The notes beneath the pieces are model-generated. The model saw only the letters and a program-made list of their open reading frames with translations. It was not told where the DNA came from and made no database searches. The position numbers and the translations under genes were made by a program. Shown piece after piece: positions 63,080 through 64,000 of a DNA stretch of 64,000 nt. The number at the start of each line of letters is the position of its first letter. Position 1 is the first letter of the stretch. The DNA is from Janthinobacterium sp. 67 (GTDB taxonomy: Bacteria > Pseudomonadota > Gammaproteobacteria > Burkholderiales > Burkholderiaceae_D): contig NZ_PGES01000001.1 of the NCBI RefSeq assembly GCF_002797895.1, positions 2,976,001 through 3,040,000 on the forward strand, read 5' to 3'.

Positions 63080-63691
63080 CTAGCCGGTGCCCAGCATGCT
63101 GATGCGCACCAGGTCGGCCACATTATCGACACCGAGCTTGTCCATCAGCCGCGCCTTGTGCACTTCCACGGTGCGCACGGAAATGCCCAGCGCCGGGGCG
63201 ATATCGCGGTTGTGCTGGCCCGTCACCACCAGCTGCATCACTTCACGCTCGCGCGGCGTCAGGGCGCGCAGCAAGGCGAGTCCCTCCACCTGACGCTGCA
63301 ACTGGCCGCGCGCATGGGCCTCACGCGAAAACGCTTCATCGATGGCGGCCATCAGCTTGTCGTGGTCAAACGGTTTTTCCAGGAAATCGCTGGCCTGCGC
63401 CTTGAATGCCTGGCGTGCCAGCGCCACGTCGCCGTGCCCCGTGATGATAATGATGGGCAGCATGCATTTGAGCTCCAGCAAGCAGCGCTGCAGGCTCAAG
63501 CCATCCATGCCCGACATGCGGATATCGATCAGCAGACAGCCGGCCCATTCGGGCCGCCAGCTGTGCAGGAAATCCTCGCCGCAGGAAAACAGGGCCGTGC
63601 GGTAACCGCGTATGCCCAACAGCAAACCCAGCGCATCGCGCACGGCGGGATCGTCGTCCACGATAAACACCGTCAAATTACTTGTCACCAT
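63080..63691 (-). CDS. FixJ-type response regulator
   Basis: The 203-residue regulator starts at 63691 behind GGAGAG, overlapping the kinase stop by 14 bp. The receiver has FIVDDDPAV, phospho-acceptor Asp56 in LLIDIRMSGMDG and Lys in FLEKPFDHDKL. The LuxR-type helix-turn-helix is LTPREREVMQLVVTGQHNRD, with RTVEVHKARLMDKLGVDN. It is the partner of the kinase at the window edge. Targets are unknown. It converges with the glycosyltransferase gene with 15 bp between stops. Confidence 0.93.
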   Translation of the reverse strand: MVTSNLTVFIVDDDPAVRDALGLLLGIRGYRTALFSCGEDFLHSWRPEWAGCLLIDIRMSGMDGLSLQRCLLELKCMLPIIIITGHGDVALARQAFKAQASDFLEKPFDHDKLMAAIDEAFSREAHARGQLQRQVEGLALLRALTPREREVMQLVVTGQHNRDIAPALGISVRTVEVHKARLMDKLGVDNVADLVRISMLGTG

Positions 63692-63998
63692 ACTCTCCCT
63701 TGGCGGCCGCACTGGCGTGCGCCAGGGGCAGGATAAAACGAAAAATACCATGCTTGCCCACTTCGGCCCACAGCTGGCCGCCATGCGCTTCGACGATGCT
63801 GCGGCTGAGCACCAGGCCCAACCCCAGGCCGCTGGCCTTGGTCGAGACGAAAGGTTCGAACAGGCGCGCGGCCAGGCTGTTGGAAATGCCCGGCCCGCTA
63901 TCTTCCACGGACAGGCGCAGCCGGCTCCCTTCGAGCGGCTCGGCCGACACCGTGATGCGGCGCTGGCCGCGCGGCTGGCCCATCACCGCATCCTGTGC
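63678..63998 (-). CDS. Sensor histidine kinase, C-terminal end (partial)
   Basis: The frame is open to the right edge, so only the last 106 residues are seen. They form the C-terminal part of a HATPase domain: AQDAVMGQPRGQ follows the N box, then VEDSGPGISNSLAARLFEPF (G1/F boxes) and GLGLGLVLSRSIVEAHGG (G2). The stop overlaps the FixJ-type regulator start. It resembles FixL/DctB-like kinases, but the sensor region is outside the window. Confidence 0.88.
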   Translation of the reverse strand, partial: AQDAVMGQPRGQRRITVSAEPLEGSRLRLSVEDSGPGISNSLAARLFEPFVSTKASGLGLGLVLSRSIVEAHGGQLWAEVGKHGIFRFILPLAHASAAAKGEYGDK

Positions 63999-64000
63999 AT

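Overview
The window is about 64 kb of high-G+C chromosome, densely packed with genes. It suggests a betaproteobacterium of the family Oxalobacteraceae, with Janthinobacterium or a close relative as the best guess. The reasons are the codon and base bias, the gene contents (hemF-nadD-rsfS-rlmH-maf-rng in a row, a short malic enzyme, paired NarL-type two-component systems) and the NodT-type efflux systems. The taxonomic call is inference: there is no rRNA here, and one tRNA (Thr, anticodon CGU) is present.

Layout. 0-2.7 kb: the end of a TonB-dependent receptor, a 2OG-Fe dioxygenase behind a Fur-like palindrome, and a response-regulator/histidine-kinase hybrid. 2.7-9.4 kb: a candidate small RNA, then a TetR-led RND efflux operon. 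9.5-15.6 kb: an orphan lipoprotein, a TPR membrane protein and a second, EmrAB-like MFS efflux operon on the minus strand. 15.8-19.6 kb: a stress group (large-subunit catalase, tiny membrane peptides, DUF883-like protein, DoxX). 19.7-28 kb: a Tat-exported alpha/beta hydrolase and a signalling block with two NarL-type regulators and two kinases around a YcaC-like hydrolase and an XapX protein, followed by a DUF1275 membrane protein. 28.2-32.6 kb: amidohydrolase, porin, AraC regulator and cupin.

32.6-45 kb is metabolic: tRNA-Thr, fbp, pepN, a DUF4136 lipoprotein, a DMT exporter-mgsA-qor operon that ends in a 37-residue membrane protein, a PhoD phosphatase, yebC and purD. 45-52.5 kb holds a membrane-anchored unknown, a methyltransferase and a tightly spaced housekeeping run from hemF to rng. 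52.5-55 kb is a lower-G+C patch in which a lone manC is flanked by gene-free sequence, probably acquired DNA. 55-58.7 kb has two unknowns and a LacI-family regulator divergent from a malic enzyme gene, with matching operator palindromes in both promoters. 58.9-63 kb is an envelope group (O-antigen ligase, MsbA-like exporter, family 9 glycosyltransferase). The window ends in a FixJ-type two-component pair cut by the right edge.

Two families of palindromic repeats are scattered between genes. One is a 29-31 bp hairpin seen twice, each time at a convergent gene junction. The other is a GTAGGTCGG-type element seen six times. I found no CRISPR array, intact insertion sequence or prophage. The most interesting undescribed items are the candidate sRNA near 2.79-2.85 kb, the LacI operator pair, the unannotated small membrane proteins and the histone-like tail on RsfS.
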